A stretch of 64,000 nucleotides of DNA. It comes from an uncultured Flavobacteriaceae bacterium. GTDB taxonomy: Bacteria; Bacteroidota; Bacteroidia; Flavobacteriales; Flavobacteriaceae. The notes below the pieces were generated by a model. The model searched no databases. It was given only the letters and a program-made list of their open reading frames with translations, and was not told where the DNA came from. Location: positions 1 to 64,000 of the forward strand of contig CANMFQ010000006.1 of assembly GCA_947497145.1 (NCBI GenBank), in the 5' to 3' direction. The position numbers and the translations under genes are program-made. Below, piece after piece: positions 46,679 through 56,355 of the stretch. How positions within the stretch are numbered: position 1 is the first letter of the stretch; each line of letters opens with the position of its first letter.

Positions 46679-47791
46679 ATGGCGCTACTAATATTTTATG
46701 CTGTAATATCAATTTTTTTCTCCTTCTTATGTTCAATTTTAGAAGCAGTACTTTTAAGTATTACCCCCACATTTGTCAACATCAAAAAAAAAGAAGGTAA
46801 GGGATATGCCCAAACCTTAGAAGAACTTAAACAAGATGTAGACCAACCATTAATCGCTATTTTAACCCTAAATACTATTGCGCATACCGTTGGCGCCATC
46901 TTAGTTGGTGTACAAGCAAAAGTAGCCTACGCCGAAATGTATGGCAATACCACGCGGAGCATTTTTGGCATTACGTTTACTGAAGATTTAATGGTAGGTA
47001 TTGTATCTACATTAATGACTATTTTAATTTTAGTAGCTTCTGAAATAATACCAAAAACCATTGGTGCTACCTATTGGAAAAGTCTCGCAAATTTCACTTC
47101 AAAAACACTAAAAATTATGGTGTTAGGCTTAAAATGGACTGGGCTCCTGTGGCTTTTGCAGTTATTTACAAAGCTGGTTGGCGGCAAAGGGCATCATGGC
47201 AGTGTTTTAAGTCGTGATGATTTTAGTGCCATGGCAGAAATAGCCCAAGAAGAAGGTGTTTTTGAAAAATCAGAATCTACAATTATTAAAAACCTACTTC
47301 GATTTGCTCAAGTTCAAGTTAAAGATATTATGACCCCACGAACGGTGATGAAAATAGCCTCTGAAAACCAAAGTATTCAAGAGTATTTTGATGCGAATAC
47401 GATTATGCCTTTTTCGCGAATTCCGGTCTACCAAGAAAATGTAGACCATATTACTGGTTTTGTGTTGAAAGATACTATTCTTGAAAAATTGGTTCGTGAA
47501 AACGGCGATATTACCTTGGCAGAAATTCGCCGAGATATTTTAGTAACAGAACGCAACACCCCTATTCCTGAACTTTTTGATATTTTAATTGAAAAGAGAG
47601 AACATATTGCCTTGGTGGTAGATGAATTTGGGTCTGTAAGTGGTTTAGTTACAATGGAAGATGTAATGGAGACCCTTTTGGGTCTTGAAATTATGGATGA
47701 AAGTGATAACGTTGAAGATTTACAGCTATTGGCCCGCAAAAATTGGCAAAGCAGAGCTGAGCGAACAGGTATTATCAACAAAAAAGAGTAG
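46679..47791 (+). CDS. CNNM/DUF21 membrane protein with CBS pair
   Basis: The 370-residue protein has an N-terminal DUF21 membrane domain of three to four helices (about 1-160) with the SFLCSILEAVLLSITPT start, then a cytoplasmic pair of CBS domains (VKDIMTPRTVMKI and the later LVVDEFGSVSGLVTMEDVMETLLGLEI). The family is linked to divalent cation (Mg, Co) transport or homeostasis. The CorC_HlyC terminal domain seen in longer members is absent, and the protein ends soon after the second CBS. The last base overlaps the GTG start of the methyltransferase gene. Confidence 0.9.
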   Translation: MALLIFYAVISIFFSFLCSILEAVLLSITPTFVNIKKKEGKGYAQTLEELKQDVDQPLIAILTLNTIAHTVGAILVGVQAKVAYAEMYGNTTRSIFGITFTEDLMVGIVSTLMTILILVASEIIPKTIGATYWKSLANFTSKTLKIMVLGLKWTGLLWLLQLFTKLVGGKGHHGSVLSRDDFSAMAEIAQEEGVFEKSESTIIKNLLRFAQVQVKDIMTPRTVMKIASENQSIQEYFDANTIMPFSRIPVYQENVDHITGFVLKDTILEKLVRENGDITLAEIRRDILVTERNTPIPELFDILIEKREHIALVVDEFGSVSGLVTMEDVMETLLGLEIMDESDNVEDLQLLARKNWQSRAERTGIINKKE

Positions 47792-48264
47792 TGAAAACCG
47801 CTTATTTACAAACGCCTTTAGGCATTGCTAAAATTGAAGGAGACGAAAATGGACTAACAGCCATTACGGTTTTAGACAGTACAGAAAAACCTACTACAAA
47901 AGTGCCCAAAGTTTTAGAAAACGCAGTAGAGCAATTACAAGAATATTTTGACGGAAAACGCACCGATTTTGATTTAGACCTCAATCCCAAAGGCACCGAT
48001 TTTCAAAAGCAAGTTTGGAAAGCACTTTTAACTATTCCATACGGCAAAACCGTTTCCTATTTAGCGTTGTCAAAAAACCTAGGCAATGTAAAAGCTATTC
48101 GCGCCGTGGCAGCGGCAAATGGCAAAAACCCACTTTGGATTGTGGTTCCCTGTCATCGTGTTATTGGTAGTGATGGTTCTCTCACGGGTTATGCTGGTGG
48201 TTTACATCGAAAAAAATGGTTGCTCGCACATGAAAATCCTGTAAAACAACAGTCCTTATTTTAG
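47791..48264 (+). CDS. ogt: methylated-DNA--protein-cysteine S-methyltransferase
   Basis: The 157-residue protein repairs O6-alkylguanine by transferring the alkyl group to its own cysteine. The acceptor Cys121 lies in the family motif VVPCHRVIGSDGSLTGYAGG; the helix-turn-helix DNA-binding part precedes it (VWKALLTIPYGKTVSYLAL with the arginine-finger-like AIRAVAAANGKN). There is a short N-terminal domain but no Ada-type AraC part. It starts at GTG 47791, which shares one base with the stop of the CNNM gene, so the two are translationally coupled. Confidence 0.93.
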   Translation: MKTAYLQTPLGIAKIEGDENGLTAITVLDSTEKPTTKVPKVLENAVEQLQEYFDGKRTDFDLDLNPKGTDFQKQVWKALLTIPYGKTVSYLALSKNLGNVKAIRAVAAANGKNPLWIVVPCHRVIGSDGSLTGYAGGLHRKKWLLAHENPVKQQSLF

Positions 48265-48379
48265 TCTTGAAAAGGCACTGAAATTACGCTTAACAAGCAT
48301 CTTATCATAAAGTAAACTTAAAATAATCAACCCAGAAGTAACGCATAGCCATATTGGGTTTAAATCATATCGTTTTTAA

Positions 48380-48387
48380 TATCTTTG
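48380..48387 (+). promoter_or_regulatory. candidate promoter of the TerB/J-domain gene
   Basis: TATCTTTG at 48380-48387 matches TAnnTTTG and lies 16 bases before the ATG at 48404. A TTG at 48354-48356 gives a -33 element with a 23-base spacer, within the range seen in Bacteroidetes promoters. Confidence 0.5.
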
Positions 48388-48403
48388 GCAAAAATTAAAG
48401 ATA

Positions 48404-49147
48404 ATGTTCAAGTGGATTGCAGCAGTTGTTGGGTTTTATTTATTTCGGTATTCCGGTGCAATTTTCGGTTTTATTATTGGTAGTTTTATTGATAATATGT
48501 CTGATTCTGGCGAAAAAAGCAGTGGCCCTAAAACTGTTTTTGGTGATTTAACACGACAGAAAGTATCTCCAGCAGATTTTGAATTACATCTGTTATCATT
48601 GTGCTCTATCGTAATTAAGGCAGATGGTGTAGTAAGCCAAACAGAAACCGATTATGTACGGCAGTATTTTGTGCAAACCTACGGGAAAGAAAAGGCGAAT
48701 GCCATTTTCAGAACATTCAATGAAATTAACAAAAAAAGGGAGATCTCTGCCCAGCATATTTGCAATTTTCTGAACCAAAGAACACGCTATGAAGTGCGGT
48801 TGCAGCTATTACATTTTCTTTTCGGCATTGCACAAGCCGATGGTAATGTTAGCCTTTCTGAAATAAATAAAATCAATGAAATTGCAGGGTATTTAAAAGT
48901 AGCCTTTCGTGACTTTGAAAGCATAAAAGCCATGTTTGTCGCTTCAGCAGATACGGCTTATAAAATTTTGGAGATAGAAAAAACAGCTACCGATGACCAA
49001 ATAAAAAAAGCCTACCGTACTATGGCGAAAAAATACCATCCTGATCGTGTAAATACCGAAGATGAAGCCATAAAAAAAGGAGCTGAAGAAAAATTTAAAG
49101 AAGTTCAAAAAGCGTACGAAATCATACAAAAAGAACGCGGGCTTTAA
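48404..49147 (+). CDS. DnaJ-domain protein with TerB-like domain (DjlA-like)
   Basis: The 247-residue protein has a short hydrophobic N-terminal helix ([28 protein letters not shown]), then a TerB-like helical bundle of about 115 residues with acidic [18 protein letters not shown] and [15 protein letters not shown] segments in a two-fold pattern, and a C-terminal J domain with the HPD motif in [10 protein letters not shown]. This is the DjlA arrangement: a membrane-anchored co-chaperone that activates DnaK. A TAnnTTTG promoter match lies just upstream. The gene is not clustered with other chaperones. Confidence 0.92.
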   Translation: MFKWIAAVVGFYLFRYSGAIFGFIIGSFIDNMSDSGEKSSGPKTVFGDLTRQKVSPADFELHLLSLCSIVIKADGVVSQTETDYVRQYFVQTYGKEKANAIFRTFNEINKKREISAQHICNFLNQRTRYEVRLQLLHFLFGIAQADGNVSLSEINKINEIAGYLKVAFRDFESIKAMFVASADTAYKILEIEKTATDDQIKKAYRTMAKKYHPDRVNTEDEAIKKGAEEKFKEVQKAYEIIQKERGL

Positions 49148-49284
49148 GCAATAAATTTTCAACGTAATGTGTACGAATTTTTAATTTTATCGCTCCTAAC
49201 CTCAATTAAAACAAAGCGTTTTCTTAATTTTATCATATCCGCTGACTAGGTTAAATTGAGTTCAATAGCGAATAAACAAAAATT

Positions 49285-49869
49285 ATGGACAAATTTATTT
49301 TTAATATAGAATTAGGCTTACATCACGTCCTTGATTTTGGCGCCTATGACCATATATTATTTTTAAGCGCATTAGCACTTCCCTTTCATTTTAAACAATG
49401 GAAAAAATTAATTTTCTTAGCTAGTATCTTTACCATTGCACATTGTACATCATTGTTTCTTTCGGTGTATGAAATTGTAGTTATTGATGTCGCTTTAATA
49501 GAGTTTCTTATTCCTGTTACCATTTTAGGAACGGCGATTTTTAATTTGTTGTATTCAAACATTTCGTCAAAAACCAAAAGCTTAAACTTATATATTTTAG
49601 CAACTGCTTTTTTTGGATTAATTCACGGCTTTGGATTCAGCAACTATTTTAAAATGCTTATCGCTGAAGACGATGAAAAATTGAGCTCTTTATTGGGTTT
49701 TGCTACTGGTATTGAAATTTCTCAAGTACTCATTGTTCTTTTAGTTTCAGGGGTATCTTATGTACTGGTAACACTTTTAAAATTAAAAGCTAGCCTATAT
49801 CTTCAAATCACATCCATTTTAATCATTCTTATCACAATACCAATGTTAATTAACACGTTCCCTTGGTAA
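49285..49869 (+). CDS. HupE/UreJ-like membrane protein
   Basis: The 194-residue protein has about six membrane helices and the conserved family histidines: the start region LHHVLDFGAYDHILFLSALA has HH and D...H, a second FTIAHCTSLFLSV segment follows, and a central GLIHGFGFSNYFKML segment is present. HupE and UreJ proteins are linked to nickel transport or to membrane metal handling; no urease or hydrogenase genes are near, so the metal and role are unknown. It is alone between the DjlA-like gene and the dCMP deaminase gene. Confidence 0.85.
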   Translation: MDKFIFNIELGLHHVLDFGAYDHILFLSALALPFHFKQWKKLIFLASIFTIAHCTSLFLSVYEIVVIDVALIEFLIPVTILGTAIFNLLYSNISSKTKSLNLYILATAFFGLIHGFGFSNYFKMLIAEDDEKLSSLLGFATGIEISQVLIVLLVSGVSYVLVTLLKLKASLYLQITSILIILITIPMLINTFPW

Positions 49870-49948
49870 GGGATGTTAAATTTAACCCATTAAGGTTGTT
49901 TGAATATCGAAAAGCAGGTATCTTAGATGCCCTGTTACTGGGCAATAT

Positions 49949-50383
49949 ATGAAACAAATCAAACAAGATAAATATGACAGAGCATACTTGAGAATGGCTC
50001 AAGAATGGGGCAAATTGTCCTATTGTGAGCGCAAACAAGTAGGCGCCATAATTGTTAAAGATCGAATGATTATTTCTGATGGTTACAATGGCACTCCAAC
50101 AGGCTTTGAAAATTTTTGTGAAGATGATGAAGGCTATACAAAATGGTATGTTTTACATGCCGAAGCGAATGCTATTTTAAAAGTAGCTGCTTCTACACAG
50201 TCATGTAGTGGCGCAACGCTTTATATTACCCTATCTCCCTGTAGGGAGTGTAGTAAACTTATTCATCAATCGGGTATAAAACGTGTGGTATACCATACGG
50301 CTTACAAAGATGATTCGGGCTTAAAATTTTTAGAAAAAGCAGCCGTAGAAGTAACGCACATGCCCAATATTGAAGCACAATAA
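49949..50383 (+). CDS. deoxycytidylate deaminase (ComEB-like)
   Basis: The 144-residue protein shows the zinc-dependent cytidine/deoxycytidylate deaminase motifs: HAEANAIL with the zinc ligand His and catalytic Glu, and PCRECSKLI with the two Cys ligands. The NGTPTGFENFCED segment near the N-terminus is typical of dCMP deaminase/ComEB. It converts dCMP to dUMP for dTTP synthesis. The stop lies 6 bases before the S41 protease start, so the two are likely cotranscribed, as commonly seen in Flavobacteriaceae. Confidence 0.93.
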   Translation: MKQIKQDKYDRAYLRMAQEWGKLSYCERKQVGAIIVKDRMIISDGYNGTPTGFENFCEDDEGYTKWYVLHAEANAILKVAASTQSCSGATLYITLSPCRECSKLIHQSGIKRVVYHTAYKDDSGLKFLEKAAVEVTHMPNIEAQ

Positions 50384-50389
50384 CTAAAA

Positions 50390-52015
50390 ATGCGTAAGAA
50401 ATATAACTATTTAGGGCCAACTTTTTTGGCAATGGCTTTAGCCTTGGGTATTTTCCTTGGGGGTAAACTGAACTTCAATGACTCCCCTGAAAAATTATTT
50501 ACGACAAATTCAAAAAAAGATAAGCTAAATCGTCTTATTGACTATATTGATTACGAGTATGTTGACGACATTAATACTGATAGTATTGTTGATATTACCG
50601 TCAATAACATTCTAGAAAAACTAGACCCTCATTCTGTTTATATCCCCAAACAGGAAATGTCGAAGGTTTCAGAAAATATGAAAGGTGATTTTGTTGGTAT
50701 TGGCATTAATTTTTACAAGTACAAAGACACGATATCAGTGATACGCACTATAATTGATGGTCCTAGTTATTTAAAAGGCATAAAGGCGGGAGATAGAATT
50801 TTAATGGCAAACAACGACACGCTTTTTGGAAAAAACTTAACTAGCGAGACTATTGTTAAAAAATTGAAAGGAGAAAAAGGTTCATCGGTTACATTAGAAG
50901 TGTACCGAAAACAAGAAAATCGCACTTTTTCGGTTGATGTAAAACGTGGTATTGTACCTCTTAAAAGTGTTGACGCCTATTATATGCTCACTAAAGATAT
51001 GGGCTACATAAAAGTAAATCGTTTTGCCGAATCTACATTTGACGAGTTTAAAACGGCACTAAAAAAATTGCAACAACGTGGGGCTACAAAACTAACGCTA
51101 GACCTAAGAGACAACCCTGGAGGTTATTTAGGTATTGCAGAACAAATGGCCGACGAATTTTTAAAGGATGGCAAACTCATTCTTTTTACCAAAAACAAAA
51201 AGGGAAAAATAAATAATATATATGCTACAGACGAAGGTGATTTTGAAGACAAGCCCATTTATGTTTTAATTAATGAGCGTTCGGCCTCGGCAAGTGAAAT
51301 TATTGCAGGCGCTTTACAAGATAATGATATTGGTACCATTGTAGGCCGTCGTTCTTTTGGTAAAGGCCTTGTGCAGCGTGAAATGGAACTAGGTGATGGC
51401 TCCGCTGTGCGTTTAACTGTATCGCGATACTATACCCCAACAGGGCGTAGCATACAAAAAGATTACAAAAAAGGAAATAGAGATTACTACCAAAAATTTA
51501 CCGATCGCTACCACAGTGGCGAACTTGTCTCATTAGACAGTATAAAAGTGGTAGACTCGCTAAAATTTACGACACCAAAAGGCAAAGTAGTATACGGAGG
51601 CGGTGGTATTATACCCGATGTCTTTGTACCTATTGGCTCTAATGAAGAAGAAGCCTTTGAGAGCATTGATAATGTGGGCTTCATATCGTACTTTATTTTT
51701 GAGCACCTCGATGAAGACCGGCAACGCTATGCTCATTATTCTAAAAATGAATTTATTGAAAATTTTAGGGTAGATGACATCCTTTTTGAATCATTTATAG
51801 CATACGCCGTAAAAAACAACATTAAAATGCGATTTTATGATTACGAAGATACCGTAAAGTTATACCTAAAAGCATCATTAGCCGAGCAACTTTATAACCC
51901 CAATGTATACGCTCAAATCAAAAGTGAGGTAGACCCCATGCTAAAAAAGGTCATTGATATAGAAAACGGGCAAATAAAACAAACAGAAGAAAAAACAATA
52001 GAGGAGAGTAATTAA
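50390..52015 (+). CDS. S41 family C-terminal processing protease
   Basis: The 541-residue protein has a signal or membrane-anchor helix near residue 8-25, an N-terminal helical part, a PDZ domain (about 90-170, with FVGIGINF carboxylate-binding region), and the S41 catalytic domain with the nucleophile in NERSASASEIIAGA and the lysine in RRSFGKGLVQ. It should cleave C-terminal segments of periplasmic proteins. The C-terminal 100 residues form an extra helical region that ends in an acidic tail. It is cotranscribed with the dCMP deaminase. The stop is followed directly by a small hairpin (52019-52049). Confidence 0.93.
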   Translation: MRKKYNYLGPTFLAMALALGIFLGGKLNFNDSPEKLFTTNSKKDKLNRLIDYIDYEYVDDINTDSIVDITVNNILEKLDPHSVYIPKQEMSKVSENMKGDFVGIGINFYKYKDTISVIRTIIDGPSYLKGIKAGDRILMANNDTLFGKNLTSETIVKKLKGEKGSSVTLEVYRKQENRTFSVDVKRGIVPLKSVDAYYMLTKDMGYIKVNRFAESTFDEFKTALKKLQQRGATKLTLDLRDNPGGYLGIAEQMADEFLKDGKLILFTKNKKGKINNIYATDEGDFEDKPIYVLINERSASASEIIAGALQDNDIGTIVGRRSFGKGLVQREMELGDGSAVRLTVSRYYTPTGRSIQKDYKKGNRDYYQKFTDRYHSGELVSLDSIKVVDSLKFTTPKGKVVYGGGGIIPDVFVPIGSNEEEAFESIDNVGFISYFIFEHLDEDRQRYAHYSKNEFIENFRVDDILFESFIAYAVKNNIKMRFYDYEDTVKLYLKASLAEQLYNPNVYAQIKSEVDPMLKKVIDIENGQIKQTEEKTIEESN

Positions 52016-52018
52016 TTA

Positions 52019-52049
52019 TTGCAGCGATAAACAAATTGTTTCCCTGCAA
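52019..52049 (+). terminator. hairpin directly after the S41 protease gene
   Basis: TTGCAG (52019-52024) pairs with CTGCAA (52044-52049), and inside it AAACAA (52029-52034) pairs with TTGTTT (52036-52041). It starts 4 bases after the stop at 52015. There is no T-tract after it on the plus strand, so a factor-independent terminator is only possible, not shown. The remaining sequence to 52298 holds a 49-codon frame (52054-52203) with no recognised match and no convincing signals. Confidence 0.4.
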
Positions 52050-52298
52050 AAAAATGCTCGCCAATATCGGTAGACCATCTAAAACAAGTAAATCAACACA
52101 AGATGCCGATTTTACACAGGCCGTAAACCTCATTTATGCAGCTACTTACGTCTTAAATTCGTATAACGATAGCAAGCGACTCTTACGGCTGCAGGTAAAC
52201 TAAAACCACCTCGTTTTCAAGAATCAATTTAAAGGAGAAAAATTCTTCTAAATTCATTTTATAATTACAATAACTAGAAAGCATGTATAACCCCTCAT

Positions 52299-54398
52299 TT
52301 ACTTTTTCAAGTCACCAGAACTTTCTAGGTACAGAGCATCTTCCAAGTGTTTGGTAAGTTTATCAAAAAACAGCATTTCTGCCTTAAACTGCCAATCAAA
52401 ATTCACTGCTTGATTTGCCAAATGCGCATGATGATCTTGATCTAACATGTAATCTTTGGGTTTCTCCAAAATTCTAGTTTTGGCATAGACCGTTTCAAAA
52501 TTTTTACGAAGACTTTTAAATTCTTCTTGCAGTTCCATTAAATTTTTAACTGCGGCTAATTCCTCGGTAGGATTAGTAGCTGCATCATAAGTCTGTAATG
52601 CCAGCAATGTTTTGGGCGCAAAATGGCTCATGGCATTTACTTGATCATACACATCGAGCGCATAGGTATTTCGCACCGCCATTGCTTTCATGTCCTTTAT
52701 TTTAAATGCAATGCTATCGGTACTTTCTAACCACAGTGCTGCTTTTTCAAGGCGGTCTTTGTATTTTTCTGTCCAAGTACCTTTGTTTGTTTTATTGGGT
52801 AAATCAATAACACCATCGGAGAGGGCATTTTCCATTTTTGGTAAATAGTTACGCTTATTTCCCTTTAAGAGGGCGTTTTTCCAAAAGGCGGCAGGTTTTT
52901 CTAAATCGTCAATAAAGGCATACGAAGCATCAGCAAGCGTATTTGAAAATTCGCGATGGCGATAAGCCGTTTTAATAGCGCTCTTACTCCTTTTGTCACC
53001 TGCCCATGTGTATTCAGCAAAGGCAATAATACCACGCATATAAAGCTCAAAATGTGGCGAGTCATCATCCCAAAGGGTCAATAAAAGTCCGTTAAGGTCG
53101 CTTTCAATAGAGCTAACTGCAAAAGCACGAATATTTTCCATATTGCTTTCTTCCTGTGGCATAAGCACCCATCTTGTTTGCCCTGCTGTAGCGCCCATTA
53201 CTTTAAAATCATGTGTTCTAAACCATTGCATGGCCTTGGTATTACCCAATGCTTCTGGCGAACTATAATTCCAACGCATGTAGATACAATTTTTAGGAAA
53301 TTTATCAAGAAATGCAGTGAGTTTATGCTCATTTTCATTCCAAACACTGTCTACTTCTTTTTGTGTCATTTCAGGTTTGAACATAGGGTCATAAACATCG
53401 GCTTGCTTTAAAGGCATATCATCCCAAAAAATAGGAATACGATTATGCGCTTCTGCAAACTCACTTACCTTACCCAACCATATCAATTGAAGTTCCAAGG
53501 CAGTTTTTCCACTATTACGTCCTGTAGTGTGCACCTCGTCACCGCCTACATGTAAATATTTTCCATGCGGTGTGGCGGCAATAGCATCTAAGTACAGGTC
53601 AAATTGTACCTCATAAGTTTTAGGGTCAAGAGGATTGAAAGCCCAATCACTCTCTAAATTATCGCGTAAATCCTGATATTCAGGATGTTTTAAAATAAAC
53701 GACGCATGCCCTAACCCCTGAATTAATGGGCTTATTTCAATATTTCTAGCATGAGCGTAATCGCTTAATTTTTTCCATTCATCTATTGACAAGGCATCTG
53801 CTGAAGCTACTGTGGGCTGTCGCTCATACCCCAGCTTATCTTCCATTTCGGCAATTATAGCATTGATTTTGTACGAAGCCAACTTATCAATAAGTGCATA
53901 ATAATAATCCGTTTTTTCTAAGTGGTGTTTCACATCAAGATGAATTGCACGGTAGGCTAGCAATGGGTAATCTACAATGGAACACAAGGGTAAATTCACC
54001 TGCTGCTCCGTAGCATCTTCAACCAACTGCGCTATTGTTTTTATTCCATAAAAAAGTCCTGCATCATCTTTTGCCTTAAGTGCTATTTTATTGTCTGATA
54101 TAGCCAGTGTATAGCCTTCTGGTTTCACCTCCAAATTTGCATCAAGGGTAAGAACAATATCAGCATCAGCTGCTGTTTGAGCAGCTGTTAAATGCTTTAA
54201 AATGTTTCCCATGATTGGCAATTTGGCCTCCCCTTCTAAATAATACGTTTTTAAGGTATTGGCCGACAAATCACTAACTCCAGTAATAGCGAACTCTTGC
54301 GGCGCAGGAAGCACATTAAAAACACCCGCCTTTTTGGGTTTTGATGTACAAGAAATTAAGAGACAAAGAAAAAAGGAAAGTGCAGCAATTTTTTTCAT
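52299..54398 (-). CDS. beta-N-acetylhexosaminidase, GH20 lipoprotein
   Basis: From the ATG at 54398 the protein has 699 residues with a lipoprotein signal (MKKIAALSFFLCLLISC). Next are the GH20b-like domain (up to about residue 130) and the GH20 catalytic barrel, opened by YRAIHLDVKHHLEK and carrying the catalytic pair Asp287-Glu288 in YLHVGGDEVHT. A C-terminal helical part of about 250 residues follows. It should release terminal N-acetyl-hexosamine from chitin-type or glycan chains at the cell surface. The frame opens farther upstream (54452) but lacks a signal there. It is divergent from the DUF1080 gene. Confidence 0.93.
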   Translation of the reverse strand: MKKIAALSFFLCLLISCTSKPKKAGVFNVLPAPQEFAITGVSDLSANTLKTYYLEGEAKLPIMGNILKHLTAAQTAADADIVLTLDANLEVKPEGYTLAISDNKIALKAKDDAGLFYGIKTIAQLVEDATEQQVNLPLCSIVDYPLLAYRAIHLDVKHHLEKTDYYYALIDKLASYKINAIIAEMEDKLGYERQPTVASADALSIDEWKKLSDYAHARNIEISPLIQGLGHASFILKHPEYQDLRDNLESDWAFNPLDPKTYEVQFDLYLDAIAATPHGKYLHVGGDEVHTTGRNSGKTALELQLIWLGKVSEFAEAHNRIPIFWDDMPLKQADVYDPMFKPEMTQKEVDSVWNENEHKLTAFLDKFPKNCIYMRWNYSSPEALGNTKAMQWFRTHDFKVMGATAGQTRWVLMPQEESNMENIRAFAVSSIESDLNGLLLTLWDDDSPHFELYMRGIIAFAEYTWAGDKRSKSAIKTAYRHREFSNTLADASYAFIDDLEKPAAFWKNALLKGNKRNYLPKMENALSDGVIDLPNKTNKGTWTEKYKDRLEKAALWLESTDSIAFKIKDMKAMAVRNTYALDVYDQVNAMSHFAPKTLLALQTYDAATNPTEELAAVKNLMELQEEFKSLRKNFETVYAKTRILEKPKDYMLDQDHHAHLANQAVNFDWQFKAEMLFFDKLTKHLEDALYLESSGDLKK

Positions 54399-54563
54399 GA
54401 GGACAAGGGTTAAAAATAATATTAAAAAAATGAAGATAAGAAATCGATACAAATAATTGAGTGGTACAAATAAAAAACTTGTAGTATCTTACGGCTAGGA
54501 ATAAAAATCAGGTTTTTATACGCCTGCCATTGACAACCAATATACTAAATTGAAAATTATTTT

Positions 54564-55445
54564 ATGAAAACAGCTCTTTTTATGAAATCACATAGCCTTA
54601 TAAAGGCAGGATTATTTTGTTTATTTTTAAGCATGGGCCATAGCGTATCTGCTCAAGAAGATGGTTGGGAGGTGCTTTTTAATGGTAAAAATCTTGATGG
54701 TTGGACGACTAAAATTCACCATTATGAGGTACATGATAATTATGGCGATACATTTAGAGTTGAAGATGGTATGATTAAGGTTCGTTATGATCAATATGAG
54801 GGCGACTTCAATGAACGTTACGGGCATTTATATTATGACAAACCTTATAGCTATTATCAGTTGTCAATGGAATATCGTTTTGTTGGGAGCTTACATCCAG
54901 GGGCGCCTTCATATACTCTTAAAAATAGCGGAGTAATGTTTCACTCTCAAGATCCGCGAACGATGCCAAAAGAACAAGATTGGCCTATCTCTGTAGAAAT
55001 GCAGTTTTTAGCCGGTATTGAAGAGGGAAAAGAACGCCCAACAGGTAATATGTGCTCACCCGGTACCGATGTGGTTTATGAAGGAAAAATAGACCCCAAA
55101 CACTGTATTAATTCTAGTTCTAAAACCTATTTTGGTACGCAATGGGTAAAAGCAGATTTAATTGTATATGGTGATTCACTAGTAAAACATTACATCAATG
55201 ACGAGCTAGTATTAACCTATACAAAACCTCAAATGGGCGGTGCAGTAGCCAATAGGTACGACCCAAAAATTAAAATAGATGGTAAATTGCTACAAGAAGG
55301 GTTTATAGCGCTTCAAAGCGAAGGGCAACCTATTGATTTTAGAAACATAAAAATTAAAAACCTAAAAGGGTGTACCGACCCTAAAGCTAAAAATTACAAA
55401 ACGTATTATATTAAGTCTGATGAAGATGCCTGTGTATATGAGTAA
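54564..55445 (+). CDS. exported DUF1080 (3-keto-disaccharide hydrolase-like) protein
   Basis: The 293-residue protein has a signal peptide (LIKAGLFCLFLSMGHSVSAQ) and one DUF1080/LamG-like beta-sandwich with EVLFNGKNLDGWTTK at its start and SGVMFHSQDPRTMP and GFIALQSEGQPIDFRNIKIK at its end, the usual landmark blocks. The family has members that hydrolyse 3-keto-glycosides or bind glycans. At the C-terminus there is one copy of the Bacteroidetes motif GCTDPxAxNY ... DxxCxY, which is common as a repeat at C-termini of exported proteins. It is divergent from the GH20 gene. A second start 7 codons downstream is also possible. Confidence 0.88.
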   Translation: MKTALFMKSHSLIKAGLFCLFLSMGHSVSAQEDGWEVLFNGKNLDGWTTKIHHYEVHDNYGDTFRVEDGMIKVRYDQYEGDFNERYGHLYYDKPYSYYQLSMEYRFVGSLHPGAPSYTLKNSGVMFHSQDPRTMPKEQDWPISVEMQFLAGIEEGKERPTGNMCSPGTDVVYEGKIDPKHCINSSSKTYFGTQWVKADLIVYGDSLVKHYINDELVLTYTKPQMGGAVANRYDPKIKIDGKLLQEGFIALQSEGQPIDFRNIKIKNLKGCTDPKAKNYKTYYIKSDEDACVYE

Positions 55446-55572
55446 GACCTACCAAAGCTAAATATGTCTTAAAATTAACAACCTTGACCAAAGCGTACGC
55501 GATAGCTTCCAAAAAATAGTTTTCATTTTTAGGCAAACCTAGGCGAATTACCCCTTGTTTATCACCCTACGA

Positions 55573-56355
55573 TTAGATTAAATCCTCAGGATATTTCCCG
55601 CCTACCGTCCAGCCTCCATCAACGGGAATCGTTTGTCCATTAATATGAGAAGCATCCTCTGACAAGAGAAAAAGCACCGTTTTGGCAATGTCTTCAGGCT
55701 TACCTACACGTTCATTAGGGTTTAATTTCCCCCAAATACCTTCGTAGTCTGGTTGCTCTTTTTTGGTGCGTTCCGTTAGGGTGGCGCCGGGTGCTACCGC
55801 ATTGGCAGTAATTTTATGCTTTCCCAAAACATAGGCTAAATTTTTTGCCATCATACGCAGCGCTGCCTTGGTCATACCATAAGCGGTAAGGTTTTCATAT
55901 GCCTGAATACCTACCTGCGATGACATGAATACCATACTACCACGATCGCCCTGTTTAATCAATTCTTTGGCTACACGTTGTGCTAAGAAAAAAGCCCCTT
56001 GAAGATTTAATTCCATTACTTTTTGAAAAGACTCGGGAGTAAATTCAAGAAAATTGCCAAACAAGGTAATACCCGCATTGGGTACTACAAAATTCACCTT
56101 GCCAAAATGCGTTACCGTAAAATCTACCAAGCTATTAATACAGCCAATTTTTCCGGCATCACCAGCAAATGGCATACAGCTATTGGGGTATTTTTCGTTT
56201 AGATTTTGTGCTCCCTTTACCGCTTTTTCTTCATCAAAATCGTTTAAAACTACCTTTGCGCCTGAAGCTGCTAAAAGCGCTGAAATAGCAAAACCAATAC
56301 CTTCACCCGCACCCGTTACGATGGCTACTTTATCTTTAATTCCTGCGTATGACAT
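55573..56355 (-). CDS. SDR family NAD(P)-dependent oxidoreductase
   Basis: The 260-residue classical SDR has the nucleotide motif VTGAGEGIGFA, the NAG motif (VPNAGIT), the catalytic Ser segment FMSSQVGIQ and YGMTKAAL with catalytic Tyr and Lys; the end AGxxxxVDGGW is the standard C-terminal fold. It overlaps the end of the upstream SMP-30 lactonase gene by 20 bases. Together they fit a sugar oxidation route: SDR oxidises the aldose to a lactone, SMP-30 opens it. The substrate is unknown. Confidence 0.92.
   Translation of the reverse strand: MSYAGIKDKVAIVTGAGEGIGFAISALLAASGAKVVLNDFDEEKAVKGAQNLNEKYPNSCMPFAGDAGKIGCINSLVDFTVTHFGKVNFVVPNAGITLFGNFLEFTPESFQKVMELNLQGAFFLAQRVAKELIKQGDRGSMVFMSSQVGIQAYENLTAYGMTKAALRMMAKNLAYVLGKHKITANAVAPGATLTERTKKEQPDYEGIWGKLNPNERVGKPEDIAKTVLFLLSEDASHINGQTIPVDGGWTVGGKYPEDLI

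Noticed and set aside
49285-49869. Nickel/urease or hydrogenase accessory operon
   Set aside because: The HupE/UreJ-like gene stands alone with no urease or hydrogenase gene near it.
52054-52203. 49-codon frame after the S41 protease, and the idea that rnpA follows here
   Set aside because: No RnpA signature (no conserved basic RNR motif) is visible and the frame has no recognised match; kept only as a note.
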